NCBI RefSeq assembly: GCF_030052815.1
Contig: NC_079510.1
Span: 1,800,288-1,864,287, forward strand
Direction: 5' to 3'
DNA length: 64,000 nt
Source: Hevea brasiliensis
Taxonomy: Eukaryota; Streptophyta; Magnoliopsida; Malpighiales; Euphorbiaceae
Below, piece after piece: positions 11,042-21,751 of this stretch. A program made the translations under genes and the position numbers. The stretch's first letter is position 1. The number at the start of each line of letters is the position of its first letter. The notes below the pieces were generated by a model. That model did not search any database. It was not told the origin of the DNA and saw only the letters and a list, made by a program, of their open reading frames with translations.

Positions 11042-11540
11042 TGCTTCTCCTTTTTTTTTTTTTTTGACTGCCATGCTCTCTCTCTCTCCCCCTGTAGTGT
11101 TTCTGCACTGCACTTTCTGTTTCTGCTTCCTTTTTTTTTTTTTTTGGACTGCCATGCTCCCTCTTCTGCACTGCACTTTCTGTTTCTGCTTCCTTTTTTT
11201 TTTTTTTTGGACTGCCATGCTCTCTCTTCTGCACTGCACTTTCTGTTTCTGCTTCCTTTTTTTTTTTTTTTAGACTGCCATGCTCTCTCTCTCTCTCCCT
11301 CCTGTAGTGTCTGCACTGCACTTTCTGTTTCTGCTTCTCTTTTTTTTTTTTTTGGACTGCTATGCTCTCTCTCTCTCTCTCTCTCTCCTGCAGTGTTTCT
11401 GCACTGCACTTTGTTTTCTGCAATTTTTTTTTTTTTGCTGCCATGCTCTCTCTCTCTCTCTTTCCTGCACTGATTCTGCACTACATTCTTCTTCTGCATC
11501 TTTTTTTTTTTTTTTGGCTGCCAATGCCATGCTCTCTCCT
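11042..11540. repeat. minisatellite, about seven units of 62-87 bp
   Basis: The core GACTGCCATGCTC or a close variant recurs at about 11066, 11147, 11210, 11274, 11356, 11429 and 11516. Each copy joins a poly-T run of 12-15 bases, a CT-rich run and TTCTGCACTGCACTTT. The array lies between the left hAT end and the transposase gene. Several long low-complexity frames on both strands here are by-products. Confidence 0.9.
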
Positions 11541-11936
11541 TAGTCCTTACCCTGCAATGTTTTTCTTTTCCTTTTCTTTTTAGTATAAATTTGTGATTTT
11601 GACATATTATTTATTGTGAATATATGAAAATATGTTGAGAGTTGAGACTTGACAACTTGAGATGCTAATAATATGCTAATTCAATTACTCTTATTAGCTT
11701 TTAGTTTTATTATTGCATTAAAAATGTTTTATGACTATTTTTTTTTTGCTAATTGTTATTAGGTCTTCTTAGAAATTATTAGAAATATTGTAATTGAGCT
11801 TGTGTTATCATAAATTGTTAATTTCTATTATTATAATTGAATTATGGTTCTATAAATTGGTATGCATATTATTGTTGGCTTGTTGTTACTTGTTAAATTA
11901 TTAATTTTGTTATCTTTTTATTTTATTTTTGCAAAG

Positions 11937-14567
11937 ATGGAATCGGAAGCATCTACCGCTGCTAAAACTGACAATAGCAACAAAGATCCCGCATGGAAAT
12001 ATGTCCACTTGGTGAATCCAAACAATAGAAATGATGTTGCTTGTAACTTTTGTAGCAAAGTTACAAAAGGAGGGATATTTCGAGCTAAACAGCATTTGGT
12101 TGGAGGATTTCGAAATGCTACAATGTGTAAGAAGTGTCCAACACATGTGCGTGAAGAGCTACAAGAGTATATGCAGCAAAAGGCTTCAGCAAAGACCTTA
12201 GATAAATTGCCTGATTATGAGGATGTTGAAATTCTTGGAGATGACGAAGATGAAGATGATGTTGGGACAATTCTTAGAGGCTCAAAAGGAAATAGTAAGG
12301 TTCAAAAGAAGGCAAGGACAAAGGGTCCAATAGATTTATTTTTTGCCAAAAGTGCTGCAAAGGCGGTACAGGATAGAAAAAATTCAAAGCTGAAGCAAAC
12401 CACTATTAATGAGGCATGTAAAAAGGAATTGAGAAAAAAAGCATGTAAGGATATAGCTCGATGGATGTATAATGCGGCAATTCCTTTTAATGCTGTCAAT
12501 TATCCAAGTTTTCAAGTTATGGTGGAGTCTATTGGACAATTTGGGATTGGTATGAAAGCACCTAGTTTTCATGAGGTGCGGGTTCTCGTATGGAATGAAG
12601 AAGTTCTTTGAGGTGAAGAATTCATTAAAGTCCTATGAAGAAGAATGGGCAAAGTATGGTTGTTCTATAATGGCGGATGGTTGGGTGATAAGAAACAAAG
12701 GACTTTGATTAATTTCTTGGTGAATTCTCCAAAGGAACTGTTTTCATGGAATCTGTTGATGCTTCGAGTACTCAAAATCTGGTGATAAGATGTATGACCT
12801 GCTTAATAGATTTGTAGAGCGTGTTGGAGAGGCTAATGTGGTTCAAGTTGTGACAGATAATGCTAGCAATTGTGTGCTTGCAGGTAATTAAGAGTTTTTA
12901 TTCTTACTATTATTAGATAGTTTAATTTAATTGCAAGTAAATAATGTATTTAATATTTATGCTACTTGCTACCATGTTTGTTTTGTTTTTAGGGAAGTTG
13001 TTAGAAACAAAGTGCCCTCATTTGTATTGGACTCCTTGTGCTGCTCATTGCCTAGATTTGATGCTAGAAGATATTGGAAAAATTCCCAAAATTCATAACA
13101 CAATTAAAAGGGCAGTGACATTGAATGGATATATTTACATTCGTCCGGGTGTGGTGAACATGTTGCGGCACTTTACTGGTGAAAGAGAGCTAATTAGGCC
13201 AGTTGTCACAAGATTTGCAACTGCTTTTCTCACCCTTCAACGTATACGTAAGCACAAGGCGAATTTGAGAAAGATGTTTACCTCAGAGGAATGGACCAAA
13301 AGTAAGTGGGCAAAAGAAGCATGCAGTAAAAAATATCTGATATTGTCATGATGCCTACTTTTTGGACTAATATTGTTTATATCTTAAAGATATTTGGTCC
13401 ATTAGTTCGTGTGCTTAGATTAGTTGATGGTGAGAAAATGCCTGCAATGGGATATATTTATGAGGCGATGGATAGGGCTAAAGAAGCAATTGCAAAGTCA
13501 TTTGATGAAAATGAAGAAAAATACAGGACAATTTTTGAGATTATTGATAAACGATGGGAAAGCCAACTCCATCGACCTTTGCACGCAGCTGGATAATATT
13601 TGAATCCTAAATTTTTTTATTCAAATGAGAAAATTAATGAAGATGTTGAGGTTGTTACCGGTTTATTCCAAGTTGTAGCAAGGTTGATTCCAAGCAAAGA
13701 AGAGCAAGACAAAATAATGGCACAATTGCCTTTTTATCAAAATGCTGAAGGTATCTTTGGGATGGATATGGCAATTAGGAATCGAAAGAAAGTATCTCCA
13801 GGTAATATAATTTTATCCATAAGCATGTAATCTCATATTGCAATATTTTTTAATAATAATTAATATGCATTATTTTTTCATTAGCTACATGGTGGCAAAC
13901 TTATGGAGCAACAACTCCAAATTTGAGAAATTTTGCTGTTAAAGTGCTTAGCCTCACTTGTAGTGCATCTGGTTGTGAGCGTAATTGGAGCATCTTTGAG
14001 CATGTAAGTGACAAAACATCTCCCTTTAGAATTATACCTTTCATTTGTTCTTTCAAAAATTATACTTATTAAAATTGTTATATTTTGCAGATTCACAGTA
14101 AAAAAAGAAATAGACTAGCTCAAAATCGCTTGAATGATTTGGTGTTTGTCAAGTACAATCGGTCATTAAAGCGTAGATATGATGCACGTGACTGCATTGA
14201 CCCCATCTCATTGAAAGACATTGATGATAGTAATGAATGGTTGATGGGTCAAATGGAGGAAGAGATTGATAGAGATGAACTTGTTTTTGAAGATGATGAT
14301 TTGACATGGAATGTGGTTGCTGCAGCTACTGGAGTTGAAGAGAATACATACAACACTAGATTAAGCAAAGGGAAAAATGTTGCATCTACATCACAGCAAA
14401 AAAGAAAAGTATCATCCACTCGTACTTCTTCACTTCTTGAAGACGAGGAAGAAAATGATGACGAAGAAGATGTTAATTTGGAAGATGAGTATGAGGAGGA
14501 TAATGAAGATGATGAAGAAGATGAAGAAGATGAAGAGGATTTTGATATTTCTATTGATGGGGATTGA
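11937..14567 (+). pseudogene. hAT transposase (BED finger, DUF659, hAT C-terminal domain), disabled
   Basis: The ATG at 11937 opens a 225-residue frame with a BED-type zinc finger (ACNFCSKVTKGGIFRAKQHL). It breaks at ~12600. DUF659-like sequence (YGCSIMADGW, then VVTDNAS) continues with frameshifts to ~12880. Likely introns are 12884-12992, 13801-13884 and 14006-14090. Later parts include PHLYWTPCAAHCLDLM, TRFATAFLTLQ and the hAT dimerisation region TWWQTYG, CSASGCERNWSIFEHIHSKK. The tail is acidic (mostly D/E, about 14440-14565). An in-frame TAA at 13594-13596 replaces the tyrosine codon expected in HAAGYYLNP. The enzyme would cut and rejoin element ends, but with these lesions it is almost certainly inactive. 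Confidence 0.88.
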
Positions 14568-14858
14568 ACATTTAGTAGTTTACTAGTTTATTAAACTTTA
14601 ATTTTTAGTAGTTTATTTTTATCTCTTTTGGATTATAAACTAATTATTACTTGCATATTTGTTAGTTATTATTATATAGTTTTATGTTACTTGAGGTGTG
14701 ATAGCATAATTATAATTTTTTTTATTTTTAATATATATTTTTTATTTTTGCGCCTCGGCTCTCTCGGGCGCGCGCCTGCGCCTTGCGCCTTGCTCCTAGG
14801 CTCCAAGACACCTTGGCGCCTCAGTGCGCCTTGAGCCTTTGATAACTATGGGCATATG

Positions 14859-14920
14859 TACAAAGTCATTGATACATATAAAAAATACAGAAATTTCTCT
14901 CAAATACATTAGTTTCATCA
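14859..14920 (+). repeat. 5' LTR of the second copia element, right piece
   Basis: Continues the LTR after the hAT insertion (TACAAAGTCATTGATAC) and ends next to the primer binding site. The matching 3' LTR stretch is 18792-18852. Confidence 0.88.
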
Positions 14921-14932
14921 TGGCATCAGAGC
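14921..14932 (+). other. primer binding site, initiator tRNA-Met type
   Basis: TGGCATCAGAGC differs at one position from the TGGTATCAGAGC site used by plant copia elements. It lies directly after the LTR. Confidence 0.88.
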
Positions 14933-15252
14933 TTTCGATTCATTAGGGTAGGCTTTTTAATACTGTTGATCAGTACTATTTATGGATACTGTTCACGCGC
15001 ACTATTCACAGTACTGTTAACGCGCAGTTCACAAGTATTGTTCACATGCACTATTCATGGGTATTGTTTATCGACAGTGTTCACAACACATGGACATCCG
15101 ACTTTTCAACTGTTCCTCATGTGTTGCGCTTCTACCCAGCCATTGTCCTTGATCTGACTATAAGGAAATATATCTGAAACAGTGGATTACTCTGAAAGAA
15201 TAAATGATATTGGCATTTTTCCAGTGAAGAAGTTCAATCCCTAAGGCGTTTA
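14933..15252 (+). other. copia leader and collapsed gag region
   Basis: Only about 320 bp separate the primer site from protease-proximal coding sequence, where a full gag would need more than 1 kb. The stretch contains repeated (G/A)TACTGTTCAC-like motifs (about 14962-15075). Most of gag has been deleted. Confidence 0.6.
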
Positions 15253-15780
15253 TTGTCTCGGCTTGAATCTCAATCTTCCACAGTTAGCTTTTCCAATTTT
15301 GTCAAATCAAGTAATGTTTTTCTTGCCAATCTTGACAATTCTTGTTGGGTTATAGATTCTGGAGCAAACAAACATATGACAGACTCTTCAAACAAACATA
15401 TGACAGACTCTTCAAACAAACATATGACAGACTCTTCAAATAAATTTTCTACTTATTCTCCATGCTCAGAAAAAGCAAAAATCTGTATAACGGACGGTTC
15501 CTTAACAATAATTTCTAGTATAGGTTCTGTTACATGCACTCTCACTTCAATTCTTCATGTTTTCAGCTTTCCTATTAATCTTTTATCTGTCAGTTCTGCA
15601 ACTCAATCTCTTAATTGCAAAATTGAATTTTTTCCTACTCATTGCATATTTCAGGATTTAGAAATAAGGAAAATGATTGGCAGTAATAGATTGCGAGATA
15701 GTCTTTATTTTCTAGATGACGGTTGTAGTTCCTCAAATCTAGAAGCAAACCAAACTTTGTTAGGACAAACTGAGTGCTAA
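15253..15780 (+). pseudogene. copia protease remnant with triplicated segment
   Basis: The frame contains the protease motif SCWVIDSGANKHMTDSS, with catalytic DSG, then SFPINLLSVSSATQSL and DLEIRKMIGSNR of the gag-protease region. It ends at 15780 before the pre-integrase region. The Met at 15253 is not a natural start, because upstream gag is deleted. Confidence 0.85.
15366..15437 (+). repeat. 24-bp tandem repeat, three units, in the protease frame
   Basis: Three copies of a 24-bp unit keep the frame open and repeat the peptide NKHMTDSS just after the protease active site. This is a replication-slippage type duplication. Confidence 0.9.
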
Positions 15781-18645
15781 TGAGGAGATTATCCAGTGAC
15801 ATAGGAGATTAGGATATCTATTTTTTCCTGCTTTAAAAAAGTTATATCCTAATTTGTTTAGAAATTACAACTCAAAATTACTAGTTTGTGATATTTGTGA
15901 ATTTGCTAAACACACAAGACCATCTTATCCTTCAACAGATAATAGAAGTTTGGTCAATTTACCCAAATTACTTCTTTGTCTGGATACAGATGGTTTGTTA
16001 CTTTTATTGATTGTTGTACTAGATTGACATAGGTTTATTTGATGAGAGAAAAAAATAAAGTGTTTTCTTGCTTTCAACAGTTTCACAAAATGATTTGCAC
16101 ACAGTTTAATACTAAGGTTAAAATCTTAAGAACTGATAATAGCACAAAATATGTTAATGGTGTTTTTTGTGCTTATTTGGATTCAAATGGTATAGCGCAT
16201 CAAACTAGTTATGTCAAGACTAGTGAACAAAATGGAGTGTTTGAAAGAAAAAAGAGACATTTATTGGAGGTGACTCAATCTCTTATGTTTACTATGAATC
16301 TACTTGCACCTTATTGGAGGATGCAGTTTTTGTTGCAACATATTTTATCAATAGAATGCCTCTACGAAACTTTAAGAGCTCTTTAGAGGTCTTACAAGGC
16401 CATAATTCTTATACTGTTCCTCCAAAAAATTTTGGATGTCTATTTTGTGCACAAAACAAATATTGGGAAGGTAGAACCTAGAGCTCTTAAATGTGTGTTT
16501 ATAGATTATTCTGGTACTCAAAAGGGCTATAAATGTTATCATCCTCCTACTAGGAAATATTTTATTAGTAAGGATGTTACCTTTAGAGAATCTAAGCCTT
16601 ATTTCCCTGTCAAGTCACGCCTTTAGGGGGAGTAGAAGGAGGAAAAGGAAGAAGTATTTTTCCCTAACTAGATTATCAGACTTGGGTCACATCTTGGTAA
16701 TGAGCCATCTAACCAAGACCAACCACCTCAGGGGGAGACTATTAGACCTGGGTCACACCTTACTAATGAGTCATCTAATCAGGACCAACCAACTCCTCAA
16801 ACCTCAAAGGGATTGAATAGATTGGATTTGAGAATCTACATGCGTCAGAATAAGACAGATATAACCATTGAGCTAGATACACCTGATCAACTAGCATCCC
16901 TAGAATCAATTCCTAAAGAATGTGGTAAGTCTCATTTACTTCCTGATGATCCTAATTCTATTTCTGAGTTGAATTCTACTATTGATGATTTTAATGTTCC
17001 TATTGCTTTTAGAAAAGGAGTCAGGACTTGTACTAGGCATCTTATTTCTAATTTTATTTCCTATGACTCCTTGTCTCCTTTCTATAAAGCCTTTGTCTTG
17101 TCTATTTCTTCTGTTTCTATGCCACAGAGTTAGAAGAAAGCATGTCTTGATCTAAAATGGAAGATTGCTATGGTTGAGGAGATGAAGGCTTCGGCAAAGA
17201 ATGGGATATGTGATTTTGTTACTCTCTCCGATGGAAAAAACCAGTTGGATGCAAGTAGGTGTTTACTGTGAAGCACAAAGCGGGTGGCTCAATTAAGAGA
17301 TATAAAGCCAAATTGTTAGCAAAGGGATTCACACAGACATATGGGATAGATTATCAGGAGACTTTTGCCCCTGTTGCAAATATGAACACTATCAAGATTT
17401 TATTGTCTTATGCAACAAATCTTGATTGGAATTTACAGTAGTTTAATATCAAGAATGCCTTTTTACATGGAGACTTAGAGGAAGAAGTGTAATGGAAATA
17501 CCTTCAGGATTTGATGATGAAAAGACCAAAGGGAAGGTTTACATATTGAAAAAGGCTTTTATGGCCTAAAGCAGTCTCCTAGGGCATGGTTTGACAAATT
17601 CAGCAAGGTTGTGATCTCTTTTGGCTTCTGTTAGAGTAATGCTTATCACACTTTAATTGTAAAACATTATAGAGGTAATATCACATTACTTATTGTTTAT
17701 GTGGATGATACAGTAGTGATAGGAGATGATGAGAAAGAAATTGCAAATATGAAGCAACATCTAGCACAGGAGTTTAAGATTAAGGACTTGGAAAAGTTGA
17801 GGTGCTTTCTTGGAATAGAGATTGCCAGATCAATCAAAAAAATCTTTATTTCTCAAAGGAAGTATATATTAGATTTTTTGGAAGAAATAGATATGCTAGG
17901 CTGTAAACCAACAGAGTCTCCCATTGAAGCAAATCATATATTGCAAGCTGGAGTTGGGGAGTTAATGGATTTAGGGAGATATCAGAGATTAGTTTGCAGA
18001 TTGATCTATCTTTCACACACTAGACTAGATATAACCTTTGCAGTAAGTCTGATGAGTCAATATATGCATGATCCTCATGAATCTCATTTAGAAACTGTTT
18101 TTCGAATTCTAAGATATTTGAAATCTACCCCTGGGAGAGGACTTCTTTTCTCAAAGCATAGACATCTTCAAATAAAGGCCTTAACAGATGCAGATTGAGC
18201 TGGATTTCTTGATGATAGAAAGTCAACAATGGGTTATTGTACTTTTATTGGTGGTAACTTGGTTACTTGGATAAGTAAGAAACAAAGTGTGACTACTAGA
18301 TCCAGTGCAGAGAATGAATATAGAGCCATGGCTCAACGTGTCTATGAATTGTGGTGGTTACGAAAGTTAATGGAAGAACTGAAACTATCAGAAATAAATA
18401 GTTCATACTTGTTTTGTGATAACAAAGCTGTTATCAGCATTGTCCAAAATCCAGTACAACATAATCGAACCAGACATATAGAAATTGACCAACACTTTAC
18501 AATGGAGAAAACTGTAGATGGATCGTTGAGTGTCTCTCATGTGACTTCTAAAGATCAGTTAGCCGATGTGTTCACCAAGAGCAACAAAATGTTTCATCCT
18601 CTAATTTGCAAGTTGAGCATGTGTAGTATACATGAACCAACTTAA
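15781..18645 (+). pseudogene. copia pol remnant (integrase, RT, RNase H)
   Basis: Integrase pieces are at about 15790-16620 (VKILRTDNSTKYVNG, TSEQNGVFERKKRHLLE). RT lies from 17160 to 17850 (LLAKGFTQTYGIDYQETFAPV, then YVDDTVVIGDD near 17700). RNase H runs to 18645 (GYCTFIGGNLVTW, SSAENEYRAMAQ, ending at IHEPT). Many stops and frameshifts break it; for example, the tryptophan of the DADW motif is a TGA at 18196-18198. It is not functional. Confidence 0.92.
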
Positions 18646-18651
18646 GGGGGA
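18644..18651 (+). other. polypurine tract of the second copia element
   Basis: AAGGGGGA directly precedes the 3' LTR, in the same position as in the first copia element. Confidence 0.8.
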
Positions 18652-18652
18652 G

Positions 18653-18852
18653 TATTAGAATCTCAATCCCTACATTAAAGGGATTATTATTTCTTTCTCC
18701 TTATGTATATCTTGCTTCTTATTTGTATTAGTTTCCATTAAATTAGGTTTCCTTGTAAAATTAGGAATCTTGTATATAAATATGCATACTTACAAAGTCA
18801 TTGATACTTATGAAAAATACAGAAATTTTTCTCAAATACATTAGTTTCCACA
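18653..18852 (+). repeat. 3' LTR of the second copia element
   Basis: It matches the 5' LTR over its full 200 bp. The start has decayed from TG to TA (TATTAGAATCTC), and the end is CCACA. Confidence 0.88.
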
Positions 18853-19211
18853 TTAGTGAATTAATTACTTACAAATGGTTGTACGCTAGGGTTTGAAGTA
18901 AGCAAGTCAATTTTCCAACAATCTTTAATTTCAACAATTTGTAATAATCATCAATCTAAGAGAGATTTCCGAATGAAAGAGGCGGAGAGAAGAGATTATT
19001 AGGAAGATGAAAGAGGCAAAGAAGGATATTTGGGAAGAGAAGTAAGAATTGGTAGTTGTTTATATCGTCATGAAATAAAGAACTTAGCCAGCTCAAAGTC
19101 TTGAAAAGTGGAACTCTATGGCACTTATCTAGAACATCTTCAAACAAGCCAACCAAGTTTCCCATGCAAATATCTGTGATATAAACAGAAGATGTGATTA
19201 TTGGCCAGCAA
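18853..19211. other. non-coding flank; part is an inverted copy of sequence at 20345-20440
   Basis: Minus-strand sequence at about 19110-19195 (GAAACTTGGTTGGCTTG) resembles plus-strand sequence at 20345-20440 (GAACCTTGGCTGACTTG), roughly three quarters alike. The two stretches lie on either side of the first MULE-like element. No gene is recognised. Confidence 0.5.
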
Positions 19212-19220
19212 GGTCCCAAT

Positions 19221-20314
19221 TATGGTTTTAAATCGTAGTCGCAACCACGTTCGCGATCGTGATCGCAAGTAACAATAATGACCTATCGCTACGCAAATTT
19301 TTTTGAAAAATTTGTAAAGTTCATTAAATGCATACATATTCAAAGACATAATTAAAATTAAGTTATACAACTACATAATAAACATAAATATATCAAACAA
19401 AGACATTAAATTCATTATTTTTATACATCACTGATATTAATCAATTTTTTTTTTTTTTAAAATAACCAAGTAGATTGTCAATAACTATTTTTATTACCAC
19501 CAAAATGAGTGTCTAGGAGATTCTTGATTATCTCGACCTTGATATTGAGACTAGGAGCTTTGATCATTAGCTTGTTGATATTGATAATATTGTGATGGAT
19601 GCAATTATGCATTACTAAAAATGATTTATGCAGTATGTACTAATTTATACATAAATATATCCATTAAATTCTTTGATATTGTTTTCTAATTATCTATGTA
19701 TTTACCTAAAAATAATTAAAAAAAGTTCTAAGAAATGGAAAAAATAAACAATAACTCACCTTTTGATGCTCTTGAACTCAAAACTTTGTAGAGGATTGAA
19801 GTTTAGGGCCTTAACTTCAGTAGATTTGATTATTGGTGTGAAGAAAAAAAAAATGAGAGAATGTAGTGTGTGAGAATTGAGAGAAAATGGCTTAAACTTG
19901 AGACTTGAGAGAGCTGTGAATTTGAGAGCAAATGGCTACTGAATGTGTTAGTAAAAAACTAAAAAAATAAGAGAGAGAAAAAGAGAATATATGTCTTTAA
20001 CACAATAATTGAATAAGCCAAAGAAGAAAGAATATATCCTTGTAGTAGAATATATCCTTGTAGTAGCTCAGTCCCTTTTCACATGAATAGAACCAACAAT
20101 TGAGGTGTAAGAGATGTGAAAAAGAAAGTTAGAAATGCAGATTGGTTAGTAACGGCGTTATTTAACGGCCAGTAACGGTTACGTAACAGTCATAACGGCC
20201 GTGCCAACTAAAAATTTTAAAACCCGTTATTTAACGGGTATAACGATCATAGTTGCCCAAAAAACCTGAGAATAACAACCGTTACATAACGCAATGGCCG
20301 TTTTTTGAAACCAT
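19221..20314 (+). mobile_element. MULE-like non-autonomous element, copy 1
   Basis: The 1094-bp element starts TATGGTTTTAAATCG and ends GAAACCAT, giving short imperfect terminal inverted repeats (ATGGTTT). A perfect 9-bp duplication GGTCCCAAT flanks it (19212-19220 and 20315-20323), the size made by Mutator-type transposases. GC-richer ends contain repeated GTTACGTAAC- and GTAACGG-like palindromic motifs around an AT-rich centre without coding capacity. A second, inverted copy lies at 20623-21741. The superfamily call rests on the target duplication length. Confidence 0.75.
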
Positions 20315-20367
20315 GGTCCCAATAAACACTTTTTGTGCTTAAAACTTTATATCATAGGTATTCACAT

Positions 20368-20605
20368 GAGAACCTTGGCTGACTTGTTAGAAAGTGTTCT
20401 GAATAAGTTCCACATAGTCCCCTTTATCTAGGCATAGAGCTAGGTCTGTGACATTTGATATTAGAGATTGCCTCATGTCCAAATTTGAGAACCTTGGCTA
20501 ACTTGTTAGAAAGTGTTTTGAATAAGTTTCACATAGTCTCATTTATCTAGGCATGAAGCTAGGCCTGTGACATTTGGCATCAAAGATTGCCCCATGTCCA
20601 AATTT
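20368..20605 (+). repeat. 119-bp direct tandem duplication
   Basis: 20368-20486 is repeated at 20487-20605 with few changes. Both start GAGAACCTTGGCT and end near CATGTCCAAATTTGA. It fills most of the spacer between the two MULE-like copies. Confidence 0.92.
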
Positions 20606-20622
20606 GACTTTTTTTTATGCAC

Positions 20623-20927
20623 ATGATTTCCAAAAACGGCTGTTACGTAATGTAACGGCCTTTATTTACAGGTTTTTTGGGTAACTATGACCGTTATACC
20701 CGTTAAATAACATGTATTAAAATTTGTAGATGCCACAGCTGTCACGGTCGTTACATAACCGTTACCGGCTGTTACATAACACCATTACTAATGAATCTAT
20801 ATTTCCAACTTTTTTCCCACATCTCCTACACTTCCATGGCTGGCTCTATTCACGTGAAAGGAGACTCAGCTGCTGCAAGGATATATTCTTTCTTCTTTGG
20901 CTTATTCAATTATTGTGTTAAAGGCAT

Positions 20928-20984
<57 letters not shown>

Positions 20985-21741
20985 AGTTTTATACTAATAT
21001 ATTCAGTAGTCATTTGCTCTCAAATTCTCAGCTCTCTCAGGTCTCAAGTTTTAGCTATTTTCTCTCAATTCTCACACTCCACTCTCTATCATTTTTTTTC
21101 TCCACACCCACGATCAAATCCACTTAAGTTAAGGCCCTAAACTTCAATCATTTACAAAGTTTTGAGTTCAAGAGCATCAAGTCGGAATCATTGTTTATTT
21201 TTTCTAATTCTTAGAACTTTTTTTAATCATTTTTAGATAAATACATAGATAATTAGAAAATAATATCAAAGAATTTAATGGATATATTTATGCATAAATT
21301 AGTACATACTATCTAAATCATTTTTAGTTAATGCATAATTACATCGATCACAATATTATCAACATCAATAAGCTAAAGATCAAAGCTCTCAGGCTCAAGA
21401 TCAAGGTTAAGATAATAAAAAATCTCCTAAACACTCATTTTGGTGGTAATAAGGTTAGTATTTATTATCTACTTAGTTATTTTAAAAAAAATGATTATTA
21501 TTAGTGATGTATAAAATTAAAAATAATGAATTTAATGTCTTTATTTAATATATTTATGCTTATTATGTAGTTGTATACCTTAGTTTTAATTATATCTTTG
21601 AGTATGCATGCATTTCATGAACTTTGCAAATTTTTCAAAAAAATTTATTTAGCGACAAGCCATTACTGTTACGTTACGTCCGTTACAGGCCTATTTTCGT
21701 TACTCACGATCACGAACTCGCGGTCGTGGATTTAAAACCAT
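20623..21741 (-). mobile_element. MULE-like non-autonomous element, copy 2 (inverted)
   Basis: The reverse complement aligns with copy 1 over its whole length: the same GTAACGG-type subterminal motifs, the same AT-rich middle and the same GAGAGA tract. Its own flanks, TTTATGCAC (20614-20622) and CTTATGCAC (21743-21751), match at 8 of 9. That shows an independent insertion rather than a local inverted duplication. The right boundary is uncertain by one base. It has no coding capacity. Confidence 0.75.
20934..20980. repeat. (CT)n microsatellite
   Basis: About 23 CT units in copy 2, expanded relative to the shorter GA tract in copy 1 (about 19966-19985). Confidence 0.92.
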
Positions 21742-21751
21742 GCTTATGCAC

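Larger units (their letters stand above)
10654..14850 (+). mobile_element. hAT transposon, near-complete, 4197 bp
   Basis: The ends are CACTGTTATCAAAGGC (10654) and the reverse complement CATAGTTATCAAAGGC (ending 14850), matching at 14 of 16 positions. It is flanked by a perfect 8-bp duplication GGCATATG at 10646-10653 and 14851-14858, the hallmark of hAT insertion. Subterminal GC-rich arms with repeated GGCGC motifs contrast with the AT-rich interior. It carries one intron-containing transposase gene with a few disabling lesions. It sits inside the 5' LTR of an older copia element, so it inserted later. Confidence 0.93.
10516..18852 (+). mobile_element. Ty1/copia retrotransposon, decayed, split by a hAT insertion
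   Basis: The two LTRs are 200 bp each once the hAT insertion is removed from the 5' copy (10516-10653 plus 14859-14920, against 18653-18852). They look roughly 90% alike by eye. A primer binding site follows the 5' LTR and a polypurine tract precedes the 3' LTR. Only about 4 kb of interior remain and most of gag is gone. Pol survives as fragments with many stops and frameshifts. No clean 5-bp target duplication is visible; the flanks share only TTA(A/G)TGAA. Confidence 0.9.

Noticed and set aside
10795..11583. Several long open frames on both strands
   Set aside because: They translate GAA, CT and poly-T minisatellite units in the hAT leader; composition explains the lack of stops.
19966..20325. 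A coding gene within the MULE-like copies
   Set aside because: No frame is shared between the two copies and none resembles mudrA or another transposase.
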